Source: Vigna angularis (taxonomy: Eukaryota; Streptophyta; Magnoliopsida; Fabales; Fabaceae). Taken from it: 64,000 nt of DNA. Where the stretch lies: assembly GCF_016808095.1 (NCBI RefSeq), contig NC_068970.1, positions 26,270,501 to 26,334,500 of the forward strand, written 5' to 3'. This document shows, one piece after another, positions 12,680 to 23,650 of this stretch; within the stretch, counting starts at the first letter, position 1, and each line of letters opens with the position of its first letter. The position numbers and the translations under genes are program-made. The notes beneath the pieces were generated by a model. It saw only the letters and a program-made list of their open reading frames with translations. It ran no database searches and was not told the origin of the DNA.

Positions 12680-15004
12680 TCTGGTTCATTAGCGCAATCC
12701 TTCTATCTCTCTCTAAAACTCATATCTTCAAAGTTCTCTGCCTTCTCTCTACAAGGTCTCTGTCTTCTCTCTTCCATTTCTCTTCACTGAGCCATTGGAT
12801 CTCCGATCAGGTGGCGCCCAAACATCCGCAACGTAGAGGGCTTCACAACTGACCGATTCATTTCGAGTCCTAGGCTGGTAAGTCCTTACATGCAGTTCTC
12901 CATTGTTCTTAAACTGGGACATGCATTCTTGCTGGTTGCATGTGTCTTGTGCTTTCCTCTTTTTCATTTTCCACTCAATCCTAGCTCTAAGAGTTGTTTC
13001 CATCACCGTTTCGGTGGTTGTAGGGCACTGTTTAGGTTCTTCGACGAGTAGGGTACTGTGGAAGCGGTGTTGTGAGTTGGGCTGTTCAACTCCAAGGTAA
13101 GGGGAGCTAGAATACTTCTTTATAATTAGTTGTATGTATGTGTATATACTGAGTTTTATACTACTATGTTGTTGCTATTGTGTTTTGGTTTGGGAAGATT
13201 TAGTTACATGTGTTGGACTGTATGACTGTGGAATTGGAGTGTGATGATTGTAAATTGTTTTGGATATATCTAATTGCTGTAATTAATCATGTTGAAGTGC
13301 TTGGGGTGAGGAATCTGTTGTAACATTGATTAGGTAGAAACTTAGTGTTCTAGTAGGGTTTTAGGTCATTTTGAGAGAAAGTGAGGTAGTGATTTTGGGC
13401 ATTTGAGGTCTAGAGTGTTTTTGGGCTGTTGGGGGCATACTTAACCAGTGTATTGTAACTTGTTTGAGTCACCAAAGTGGTCCAAATAGGTGCAAAGTAT
13501 CAGATTTGGGTTGGGGTTCCTCAAGTTGTGGAAATTGATGTGGAGGAGAAAAAATTGAGTTATAATCAAGTTAGAATTGTAGTAGGAAGGTTTAGGAACA
13601 TCTAGACAAGTTTAATTAGGTGTAAAACATGAATTAGAGGTGTTAGAAATTGGAGATAAGGCCTAGAAATGGTAAAGGGGTGTTTGAGTGCATAATTCTA
13701 CAGAATTTGTGTTCTGTAGATTATACAGACTCGCTATGTGAATGGTCTCGCATAGCGAGTCCCTGTCAAGGGTACTCTTTATTTTAGTCATTCGTTGTGC
13801 GAGCTGGTGCGCTAAGCGAATGATTGGAGGGTCCTGCTCTCTGTTTGGTGATTCGCATAGCGAATCTAGGCGCTGTGCGAATGGTGGTTGCTTGAGAAAA
13901 TGCTAGTTTAATTCGAATAGCGAATTTGAGGCGTTATGCGAGGGTTTAGGGTCTGATAATGTGTAACAAAATTTTCAGTTTAGCATAACGCACAGACTTG
14001 GTGCGCTGAGCGAATGGACTTTAGCTAAGCGCACAGGCTTGGTGCGCTCAGTGAATGTGAGTGAGTAAAACCCATTGTTTTTGTTATTCGCACAACGATT
14101 CTGGTGCACTGAGCGACTTGCCCAGAACCTGTTTTTATTCTTTTTATTCCTGTTTTCTGATAATGTATGATCAATGAGGTTATATGTTTGGATTCAATGT
14201 GATAGTATTATGGTACTTGGTTGTTCATGTCTTGAGTTAAGTTTCAAAGTGACAGTATGGTTGATGGACGTAATTTCATGGATCTCAAAGGGAGGTTACA
14301 TGGTGGTGCCCTATGTTATTAGACGTAATTCCATGATCTTCAAGGAGAAGATCCATGGTGGTGCCCTTGGTGTGTTTTAGAATGATTTGCATGGAAGCTC
14401 AGTCTTGGGGGTTATCCTGAAACTACAATGGTCAATCATTCCCAAGTATAGAGGATTGAACCATGTCGTGAGTAGTAGCAGGAGGTCCTAGTCTTGGGTG
14501 CTTCCAGTATGGCCCAAGGTGAGTGATAATAGGCTAACCTCGTGAGTGTGGTAGGGTGAAACCCATTGGCAATGGCTTTGTAAAGCAGTAGAGGCCACCA
14601 CGAGTGCATGACCCGCCATATCTCGGCAATCATTCTAAGTCCGGACGAGTCAAGTGTAAAGTGTAACAAGTGGTGTTGTATGGTTCATTAACTTTGAATT
14701 AAACTTGCATGTTGTATGTGATTTTTATAACATGATTTTTGTATATCTAGCTCACCCTTGCTTCTGTGTTTGTCTATCTGTGTATTGTTTTCTCTTTTGC
14801 GATGATCACCTTAATGGTGTAAGCTTAGGGATGCAATCTTTTCAGTTGGCTAAACGGGAAGTTAGATGAGAAGTTTAAAGTGTAGGTTGTGCTTTTGGTC
14901 CTTTAGGTGAAGAATTTCATTCTTCGCAAATCTATAGTTTGTTGTATCATTACCTATGTAATGTTCATTTTAGTAGTTTCATATTACTAAATTGGAATGT
15001 TACA
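12680..15004 (-). mobile_element. TGTAACATYC-type repeat, copy A (minus orientation)
   Basis: Read on the minus strand it begins TGTAACATTCC at 15004 and runs to about 12680. It is an inverted relative of copy B (20564-22985): shared blocks include the GATGATCACC word (14801-14810), the CTCGTCCGGACTT block (14640-14652), the CACTCACGAGGTTAG block (14536-14551), the CTGCAGAATT-type block near 13695, and the last 300 bp (12720-13100). The interior module 13731-14125 differs from that of copy B. Length and TG start suggest a solo LTR or a short LTR-derived element. The left edge is approximate and no target duplication was found. Confidence 0.55.
13731..14125. repeat. Array of quasi-palindromic ATTCGC-n-GCGAAT words
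   Basis: Irregularly spaced short words built on CGCATAGCGA, e.g. ATTCGCATAGCGAAT at 13851-13865, CTCGCATAGCGAG near 13767, ATTCGAATAGCGAAT at 13911-13925, and many variants such as GGTGCGCTGAGCGAATG. The words fold on themselves with 5-6 bp arms. The array occupies the variable module of repeat copy A. Confidence 0.8.
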
Positions 15005-15335
15005 TTTTCAAATAAGTTTAGGTATCATTGTTACTATATATGAAGATTTCATTAAAAAAATAAAAAAATTAGGAAACCATATCAAATCCATGATAAAATT
15101 ATATCACACACATAGCAAAAAAAAATACCTATTATGAAAAAGCTAATTAAAAATGTGGATGGATAACACTAAATCCATAATGTCCTTCACAAAAATCATT
15201 CCATAGGTTGAACTCTATATATTGATGTAAAAAAGGAAACAATAGATAACTAAAGCTCAATAATCAAATTTGTTAGTATACTAAAACATTTATCATTAGT
15301 TAACCCTCTCACATTCCGAAAAGGGTCTTTAAAAC

Positions 15336-15788
15336 TAATTAGTGTCTTCTAGAAATTCTGCTTTCGAGAATTTAATATTAACTTTCTTTGGCCTAACCTT
15401 ATTAGGCTTCCTTGTAGTTTGAAGTGGCTCATCATCCTCTTGAGTATTAAAAAAATTCTTCTCATCAAGCATATAAGTCAATTTAGAAACTAATTTCAAT
15501 TTCTTCGCAAAACAACATTCCTTAAATGTTAAATAATCAGGAACTACCTAAGACCTACTATGAGATGAATCTAGTTGTTGTAAACCTTGTAAATTATTAA
15601 CAATAGGAGTGACATCCTCCAAAAAAAGACATATCAGTCAAGGAATTAGACTCCAGAGGCATACTACAAGTAGAAACATCTAGATTCTTAATAAGATAAG
15701 TAACCGCTACTAACTCATTTTTATGACTGAGTTGCAAACGGTACCACAATAAATTGCACCATATTAGGTTAAGCCACGGGCTCCACAT
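15336..15788 (-). pseudogene. Unrecognised coding relic, frameshifted
   Basis: A minus-strand reading gives protein-like sequence: an upstream part (15788 to about 15625, including VAVTYLIKNLDVSTCSMPLE), then after a one-frame shift at a poly-A/T run near 15622 a downstream part (contains PDYLTFKECCF, LTYMLDEKNFF and RKPNKVRPKKVNIKF) ending at a TAG at 15336-15338. One in-frame TAG lies near 15550. Lys-rich basic composition near the end. I do not recognise the family. It may be a decayed host gene fragment or transposon cargo next to copy A. Confidence 0.35.
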
Positions 15789-15844
15789 GTTGAGCTAGAG
15801 AGCCATTAGTCTAATCATGTGCACTAACCATCTTACGACGATAA

Positions 15845-17570
15845 TGTTGTTGTAATTTTACACTAATTGTTATCTCCCTTATGAGTTCATATTTATACCC
15901 TCATTTAGTCTTTAATATTGGATTTTTAATTGATTTTTTCACATTAATAGAATATTTCAATTAGGATTTGTTATAATTGGGTTTATTTAGCATGAGATAA
16001 AAAACATGTTAAAAATAGTTTTTTAGTTGCATAAATGTTCTTTGGATATTTTGAGGTGTGTTAGTGCAACTGCAACTAAGTTGAGCTCATTGAGATGTAA
16101 AAATACATTGGTTAAAGTTTCATGACACCTTAAAAATAATTCCAAGAATAGCAAATAATCAAGACTACAAGAAGTTAGTCCAAGCATAGCATGAAAAGGT
16201 AAAGCAATTTGGCCAAGTCAAGAAGAGGGAAGATGCAACAAAAGTTGGATCTTGTGACTTTCTCTATTTTTTTCTACTAAAAGGGTTTTCATAATTGATA
16301 AATGGTTATAATTAAAATAATTTGGGATATATCTTAAGATATTTTATTTGATATTCTTAAATAATTATCTTATTTAACTATATTAATAAATATTAAAAGA
16401 TAATATTTTCCAAATCTTTTTTAATTTAGCATATATCTTCTCAAATAGTTTTAGATCTCCATAATAATCAAATATATTTTGAAGATATTGTATTATTTAG
16501 AAGATAATGGAAGACATTACATTATCATAAAGAAGATTATAACAACAGAAAAGCCTAAAACAAAGCCCAATCCAATTTTTATATAAAGAGACTTAAGGAA
16601 ACACATTAGGGAGCTAAGGAACCCTTTGGAGGGTTCAAATTTCGTCCATCCTCTATTAGTCATATTTTCTACCCTGTATTCTTCAATTTAAATGTTATTT
16701 CAACATTCCATGGAATGCTAAGCCTGTAGGGTTGATTTTGCTGTAATTTCTTAATTGGATTTTGATGTTAGATGAATAAATTTATTTGTTCTTCTGATTC
16801 TTGTGTTGATTTCTTTTTATGTATGTTTTTTGCTTCTTAATCAAGTAAAAGTAATGATTTTTACATTATAACAAGTAAGCATGATGTTAAATCTACATAA
16901 CATATCAATCATATGAGTCTAAGGGTTTTTAGTTTTAATTGAGAATTTACTTTGATTAAAGTTAGAAACTTTCATATGAATGAATGAGTTTTTGCCAATA
17001 ATTGATAATGTACTTTGATTAGTGGTAAAAACATTAACAAGAAGAATTAATCAAGAATGTACTTTGGTTAATTATCTTTTTATTTGATATAAGAGGTAAA
17101 AGAATATACATGATTAGACATAGTAATATTTAATTAAGAATGTATTTTGGTTAAATTTACTATGATTAGTTCTTGTTTTTAATGGAGAATGTACTTTGGT
17201 TAAGAGTGAGAATTCCAACAAATTAATTGAGAATTTACATTGATTAATTTTAAAATCTAAGATAATAAATAATCTAACAATAATATTTAGATAACCAATG
17301 ATGAATCCTATTTTGAAAAATTAGTGAAATCATCCTATTTTCTTTATCATTTTTTTTTATCTTTTTAAATCTCTTTATAAATTTCTTTCTTTCTATCTTT
17401 TGTTACTTCGTTCTTTAATCTTTTCTATATCTTTATCTTCTTTATTATTTTACTAACACTTTTGTATAATTTTTATACGAACTAATTTGTTAAGGAGTAA
17501 TTCTGTGTTTGTTAGAAGACGATATAGGGTTGAATTTACTCTTTCTATTTTGTTGGCTACTATCTTAGCA
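15845..17570 (+). mobile_element. Probable LTR of a decayed Athila-like Ty3/gypsy element
   Basis: Precedes a primer-binding-site-like word (ATTTGGTATCATTGCTGGGG, about 17632-17651) that resembles a diverged form of the Athila-type junction. Also contains the GAGCTAAGGAACCC word (about 16611-16625) and a spaced periodic repeat (16930-17245). The 5' edge is uncertain and no second LTR was found, so the element is truncated or heavily decayed. Confidence 0.4.
16930..17245 (+). repeat. Spaced repeat of GAGAATGTACTTTGGTTAA, six copies
   Basis: Variants of a 19-bp word (GAATTTACTTTGATTAA, GATAATGTACTTTGATTAG, GAATGTACTTTGGTTAA and similar) recur near 16943, 17003, 17055, 17138, 17186 and 17229, about 43-83 bp apart. 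The intervening sequence is not conserved to the same degree. Confidence 0.8.
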
Positions 17571-18008
17571 ATACTAAAGTTGTTATAGTTTAGTAGTATT
17601 AATTTGATCGCGTCAACTACAGTGTTATCAAATTTGGTATCATTGCTGGGGAGCACGGTTAGAATTTTTATCATTTTGGTTCTTATTTTATTTTTGTTTA
17701 TCACTAACATTTTCTTTTTCTCTTTTTTTTCTATTGTTTATTTTATTTTATTTTCTTTAGTTATTTTAATTTAGTAAATTTGTTTTTTTTTCATAATTTT
17801 TGTTTGGGGAATTTTGTTGGGAATTTTGTAAAACTAGTTCGGCAACACTTTGGCTAAGGAAAAATAAAGTATTTAAGTTGTCCATTGAAACACACCTCTC
17901 TTTCTTAGAAGTCTACTTAACAAGCTTTCAACTTATTTCTTTTTAAAAAACCTCATTCAAAAATGCAAAATAACTTTTCATATAAAAATAATCAATAATG
18001 TAATTTTC

Positions 18009-18540
18009 AAATGAATATGATTACTATCCACAACAACCACATGATTCATATGGTTATCAGCAACAAGTTTTTACATTTACTACTGCACCTTATATAAGTA
18101 AGTTGACTATACGTCAACTAAATGATCCCGAGTTAGAAATTCTTTTGAAGATATGTGTTGAGAATATTGAATTGAAGAAAATGATTAAGGAATTGAATAA
18201 GAGGTTGGACATAATGGAAGCTAATATTACTAAAAGATCAAAACAACAACCAACTATAAAATCACATCATGTTAATATGTCTACGGACATACAAATTTTA
18301 CTAAAGGTGTTGTTGAATTTGTTAATGATGAAGCAACAGAGTCAACTACTTCAAGTATAGATTTTTGCCCACAAAATGAGATTATGAGGATTATTGATTA
18401 TCTTATTAACCATTTTAAGACATCTGATGATGTTGAAATTGAGTTGAAGTCACATGCTCCACACATCAAGTTTGTTGATGTGAACAATGAAAATAAATTT
18501 TTAGTGGTGATATTTGTTGATGGAACAAAATTTTAAAAAT
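18009..18540 (+). pseudogene. gag-like or internal ORF relic of the Athila-like element
   Basis: Two adjacent open stretches lie downstream of the primer-site-like word. The first (to 18360) contains PQQPHDSYGYQQQ followed by a Lys/Leu/Glu-rich predicted coiled coil (KKMIKELNKRLDIMEANI). The second (18384-18536) contains DDVEIELKSHAPHIKFVDV. Neither carries a recognisable zinc knuckle or enzyme domain. Position suggests a non-autonomous element's internal ORF. A word resembling the region before a 3' LTR (GTGTCGGGGAGAC) follows near 18711. Confidence 0.35.
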
Positions 18541-20519
18541 ATTTGTTTTTATTAAAAATAAAAATTTAAAAATTAATAAAATTGTACGCAATGACTTTTA
18601 TTTCATAAAATTAAAGAAAATAAATTTTGGCATATGGTCAATTGAGCCAAAAGTTTTAAAAGTTTTGTCTTTTCCCAAAATAAGTCTATAAAAGATAATT
18701 TTTGAAATAAGTGTCGGGGAGACGAATATTAATTAGGACTTCTTTTGTTTTCTGTTTTTCAATTTTTGTTTTATTTTCGTAAAAAAATTGTTATTTCTTT
18801 TTGAGAAAATTGTGAAAGTATTAACTTTCTACATGGTGAAACTTTTACACAATATGTCTTATAAGAAATTCATCCAAAAATATTTTATTGTTTTCAATAA
18901 AACATATTGACATTGGATTTTAGGATTTTATTTAGTAACTAGAACTATTATAATCTCTAAATAATAGTCATGTTTTATATCGAATGGATTGTTGAATTGA
19001 TTAGAAGCTAGCCTAATTGATTCATACTACACATTATTAATTGAGTTAATTTGAGAATTATTTGATTAAATCTTTTGTGAAAGAGTTTGAGCCTTGTGAG
19101 TTTTGAGCCTAATTGTGATGGATGAACCATCGTGTGTCATTCCTATTTTTCTTGAGTAACTTGCTCATGTTTTGTTTATACTCTAATATTTAGTTAGATT
19201 CTTTTGTTTTGCAACTTAGGTAATTATGCACTATTTGATATATGATTGAGACATTTCTTGTTTTTAGTTACTTGGCCAAATAAGACCACCCTGATATTAA
19301 TCCATTGGTAGCCCCTTTGAGCCTTAAACCTTGTTTTCTTGTTTTAAGTCATTGCAAAACCTTGAAAAGAAAAAGACCATATTATTATTTATCTTAAGAT
19401 GAAAGAAGGAGCTAATGGATTGTGTTAGGAACGAGTGATGAATAAAGTGTGTAGGTGAGTACCTCACCCACAAAGTAATATAAATGGAAAAAGGAAGATA
19501 AGAGTTTCATGGAAAAAAGAGGGTGAAAGGAAAATAAAAAGATAAGAAAAAGTAAAAGTGAGAAACAAAATGTAGAAAAAGAAGGATAATTGTTTTCTGA
19601 ATAAGTGAACATAGAAAATAATATATTTGTTTTCCAAAATCTTTACTCCTTAATTCTTTCTATCCAAACTTTTTAAGCCTTTATATCCTAAATTTTTCCT
19701 ACCTTTGCCTTGACCATATTACAACATTTGAAAAGTCTTCATGATCTTTGAATGCATGTTTTCCAAAAGTATGTAAATATTATAATCTTGTTAAGTTATA
19801 GTAGTGTTTACATAAGTGCAAACACAAGCCTAAACACTTAAGAAAGCATTGGTGAGTGAATATACATTATAACTTGAGTGATCTCTTTGATACTTGATTT
19901 CCTGATAAATTCGAAAGACTAACTCATGAGTTTAAAATAGAGTTTTCGCATTGAAATGATTCATGGCAACTTGATTTAGAGAGTTGATTAATTTCTAGTG
20001 AAGTTCTTTTCCTTTGGTTTAATGTTGATATGAATATTGATTCAGAATAAAGTTTTAAAATTACTAAGTTTTGTCTAGAAGTGAAAAATAACAAGTATTG
20101 GGTGTAAAGTAAAATAAATGACAGAGAAAAAAAATGTGTTCTTAATGGTAAAATTGTTGAAATTTTAATTTTTAAATTATCATTTCTAAGTTAGAGTTTT
20201 TTAAAATTTTTGAATTTTTGTATATTTGGACTTTGATAAAAAAATCGTGAGTAAGATGGTGATTTGGGATTTATTTAAAGCATGTTCCTCAAATACATGT
20301 CTTGAGATGGTCCTTCTTGATTAATAGTTCGATGGAAAACAGGATTCTTAAAGGATCCAAACCAAAAATGTCCTTGAAGAGAGAATTTTATGAATGATAT
20401 TTAAATATGCATAATATTAAAGAAATTCCATTTACATCGTGGAATAATCATTCCAAATCATTCTAACATTTTCAAAATACTTCCTAAAATATTTCATGAC
20501 TATATCAACTAATTCATAA

Positions 20520-20520
<1 letters not shown>
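18541..20520. other. AT-rich retroelement-derived tail; no gene recognised
   Basis: Continues from the internal relic without a recognisable protein. Includes the text GTAGCCCCTTTGAGCC near 19307 and long poly-T/poly-A tracts. Probably the 3' part of the Athila-like element plus unassigned DNA. Confidence 0.4.

Positions 20521-20524
<4 letters not shown>

Positions 20525-20560
<36 letters not shown>
20525..20560. repeat. TA dinucleotide microsatellite abutting repeat copy B
   Basis: About 18 TA units immediately left of the TGTAACATCC start of copy B. Confidence 0.9.
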
Positions 20561-20563
<3 letters not shown>

Positions 20564-20565
<2 letters not shown>

Positions 20566-22985
20566 TAACATCCTAGATTATATAGAATCATATAACATAG
20601 TAAGTCCACATTTATATAAAAGAGAATAGTTAGAGTAGACTGTAAATAAAGTTTTAAGCTTATAGTTATCCCAAATTGAGTCCTAATTTAAAACTTAAAT
20701 ATAATAGAGTATTTCAAAAGATAAGGAATAACTGATAGAATCCTAAGGAGACTAAGCAGCAACATCATCTTCCTACAAAGCCTGCTCCAGAGGCACCTCA
20801 TTTATCTCTGCTCACATCTAAGTGGATGATCATTGCAAAAGAAAGCATACCCAAGCAAACACAAACACACAAGCAAGGGTGAGCTAGATATAAAAATCAT
20901 GTTATAACAGTCATAGGCAACATGCAAGTAAAGACAGATATACTATACTATACAAACATGATTTGTGGCACTTAAACTTGACTCGTCCGGACTTAGAATG
21001 ATTGTCGAGCTATGGCGGGTTATGCACTCATGGTGGCTTTTACTGCTTTGCAAAGCCATTGCCAATGGGTTTCACCCTATCACACTCACGAGGTTAGTCC
21101 GTTATCACTCACCTTGGGTCATACTAGAAGCACCCAAGACTAGGACCTCCTGCTACTCCTCACCACATGGATCAATCCTCACACAAGACTAGGACCCCAA
21201 GACTGAGCTAGCATGCAAATCATTCTAAACACACTGAAAGGGCACCACCATGTATCCTCCCTTGAGGATCATGGAATTACGTCCAATACTAATACTTTCA
21301 GCTTTAACACCAACATGATAATGCACACATAAACCCTTAAAGCAACTGGAACAATTAATCAAAATAGCATACTGGAATAAATAGAAATGGCGGCCAAACA
21401 AAAAACATCAACACATTATGAGCAAGACCGAACACCCTATAAATGGTGGAGACCGAACGATATCTCACTTCCCAATGGACAGGACCGAACGGTCCATAAA
21501 AGATAAGCTTGAAGAAGTGGCCGAACACTATTTAGGACTGACCACTAAGAGAAACCGAACGCTAGGAGCTTTGGCAGAATGCTATGAGCTTTGGCCGAGC
21601 ACTTAGAGCGTTGGCCGAACACTTAGAGCTTTGGTCGAGCACTTAGAACTTTGGCCGAACAGTTAGAGCTTTGGCTGAGCACTTAAAGCTTTGGCCGAAC
21701 ACTTAGAGCCTTGGCCAAACACTTAGAGCCTTGGCCAAACACTTAGAGCCTTGGCCGAACACTTAGAGCCTTGAGACCGAGTGTCAGGACAAAACCGAAC
21801 ACTCATTAAGAGACCAAACGGTCATGAACTAGTAAGACTCAAAAGAGACCAACCCAGTTATGACCGAGAGCAGCACAAGACCAAACGGTCAACTGCAGCG
21901 TTCTGCATAATTCTGCAGAATTCTGCAAAACTCTGCATAATTATGAGGAGAATCCAACATGACCATTTCTAACCATTTTTACTAACTTCTAACACCCTTA
22001 ATTCTTGTTTTATACTTAATTAAACTTATCTAAATGATTCTAAACATTCCTACTACCATTTTAAAGTGATTAAAACTCAAATTCAACTCTAAAACATCAA
22101 TTTTCCCAACCTAGGGACCCAAAACCCAATCTCACGGCTTGTTTGATCAATTTAGTGACTCAAACAAGTCACATTACAGTGGCTAAGACTGTCCCAACAG
22201 CCCAATTGCGCTTTAGACCCCAAATGTCCAAAATCACTATCTCACTTACTCTCAAAGTGACCTAAAAACCACAAAACTCCAAATTTCTATCCAACCAAAA
22301 ATATACCAGATTTCACACTTAAATCACTTCCAATTGGTCAATTATAGCAATTCAAACCCATCCAAATCAATTCCAAACAGCTCAACACAGTTTCATGGAT
22401 TTCACATATCAACACATACAATACAACATACTCAAAACGCAAAATACAACTCCAAACAATACACCAATTCAGAATCCAATATACATACACTTCATGCAAG
22501 CAATTTAAAGAAGTATTCTAGCTCCCCTTACCTTAGAGTAACTTGACTGGATAGCTCGCAAGAACACACCAACACTTCCTTCACCGCAAGAACTCAATAA
22601 AACCCTACAACCCACCAAAATGGTGATGGAAACAGCTCTTAGAGCTAGAATGGAGTGGAAAAATGGAAAAGGAGAAAGCTTAAGGCACATGCAACCAGCA
22701 AAATGCATGTCCCAGTTCAAGAACGGAGAAGAGGTTGCATGGAGGGACTTACCAGCTTAGAACCCGAAATGAATCGGTTAGTTTCGAAGCCCACTACGTT
22801 GCGGACGTTTTTGCAACACCTGATCGGAGATTAAATGGTTTAGAGAAGAGATTTGGTAGAGAGAAGATAGAGTTGTGGTAGAGAGAAGGTAGAGAAAATC
22901 TGAAATTGAGTTTTAGAGAGAGACATAATGCTTAAACTAATGGACCAGGATGTTTTAAATGGGCTTTAATAACCTTTTTGCCCTT
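20564..22985 (+). mobile_element. TGTAACATYC-type repeat, copy B
   Basis: Begins TGTAACATCC at 20564. Shares with copy A, in opposite orientation, the GATGATCATTGCAAA block (20826), the GACTCGTCCGGACTTAG block (20981), CTCACGAGGTTAGTCCG (21085), the GGACCTCCTGCTACTCC block (21143), the CTGCAGAATT block (21905) and the final 450 bp. Its variable module (21420-21890) is made of CCGAAC words instead of the GCGAAT words of copy A. The right edge near 22985 is approximate. Confidence 0.55.
21420..21890 (+). repeat. CCGAACGG-word array with embedded 20-bp tandem repeat
   Basis: Multiple ACCGAACGGTC-type quasi-palindromes (e.g. near 21482) flank a tandem block at 21566-21774 of about ten copies of the 20-bp unit CACTTAGAGCTTTGGCCGAA with point variants (CCAAAC, CCGAGC). 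Confidence 0.9.
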
Positions 22986-23640
22986 TTAAACTCTATTTTT
23001 CAGGCCTTCATATATATATATATATATCAAATATTTCAATAAGAAAGGATGTTGAATTGTGTTTTGAGAACTTTTGTTAATATAATTTAAAGGCGTAAAG
23101 AGAGTTTATCGTGATAAATATTTTTTTAAACTTAAGTAAAGCATAATATGTATTATCAGCAATTGAAATTATTCTTAGCAGAATTAGTACAATAATAAAT
23201 TAATAAAATGAAATTTTTGAATAATTGAAATTATTTTAGGAGAATTTGTATAGCACTGAATCATTAAAATTAGATTTTTATGAGTATGAAAGATTGTATG
23301 TTCAATTTTTCTTACTAATATTTCAGATTTATAAGATTCATTTGGAGAATTTGGAAGAAAAAGTAGGAGAGGTTGAGTTCAACTTTTCCACTAATAAAAT
23401 ACTAATAATTAACATTATTTTATAAAGAAAAATAGATTTATGATAACTTAATTTCACATTTAAAACAAAAATTGAGGAAGCACACTCAAGTAGTTTTCAA
23501 TACCTTCCAAAGCAATTTAGTATTTCTGTGGGCTTGTGGTTTGGATAATATTTGAGAATGCATTCTATATGATGGATATTATTATTATGTTTCTTAAATA
23601 TGGATTTGTTAAACTACTAGAAGTATTTACAATGTATATA
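22986..23640. other. AT-rich spacer downstream of dioxygenase gene 1
   Basis: Short TA run at about 23009-23028. The rest is AT-rich with no recognisable gene. It includes the probable 3' UTR of the minus-strand gene that ends at 23651. Confidence 0.5.
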
Positions 23641-23650
23641 AAGTTGAAGT

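Noticed and set aside
14436..21192. Matching open frames in copies A (14436-14669, minus) and B (20965-21192, plus) reading DSSGLRMI...MHSWW
   Set aside because: The similarity comes from the repeat copies themselves; frames are about 75 codons with no domain, and neighbouring frames are broken. Shared non-coding repeat sequence explains it, though a tiny conserved ORF is not fully excluded.
21566..21774. CRISPR-like regular 20-bp repeats
   Set aside because: Units are directly tandem with no spacers, in a plant genome; a minisatellite in a mobile repeat.
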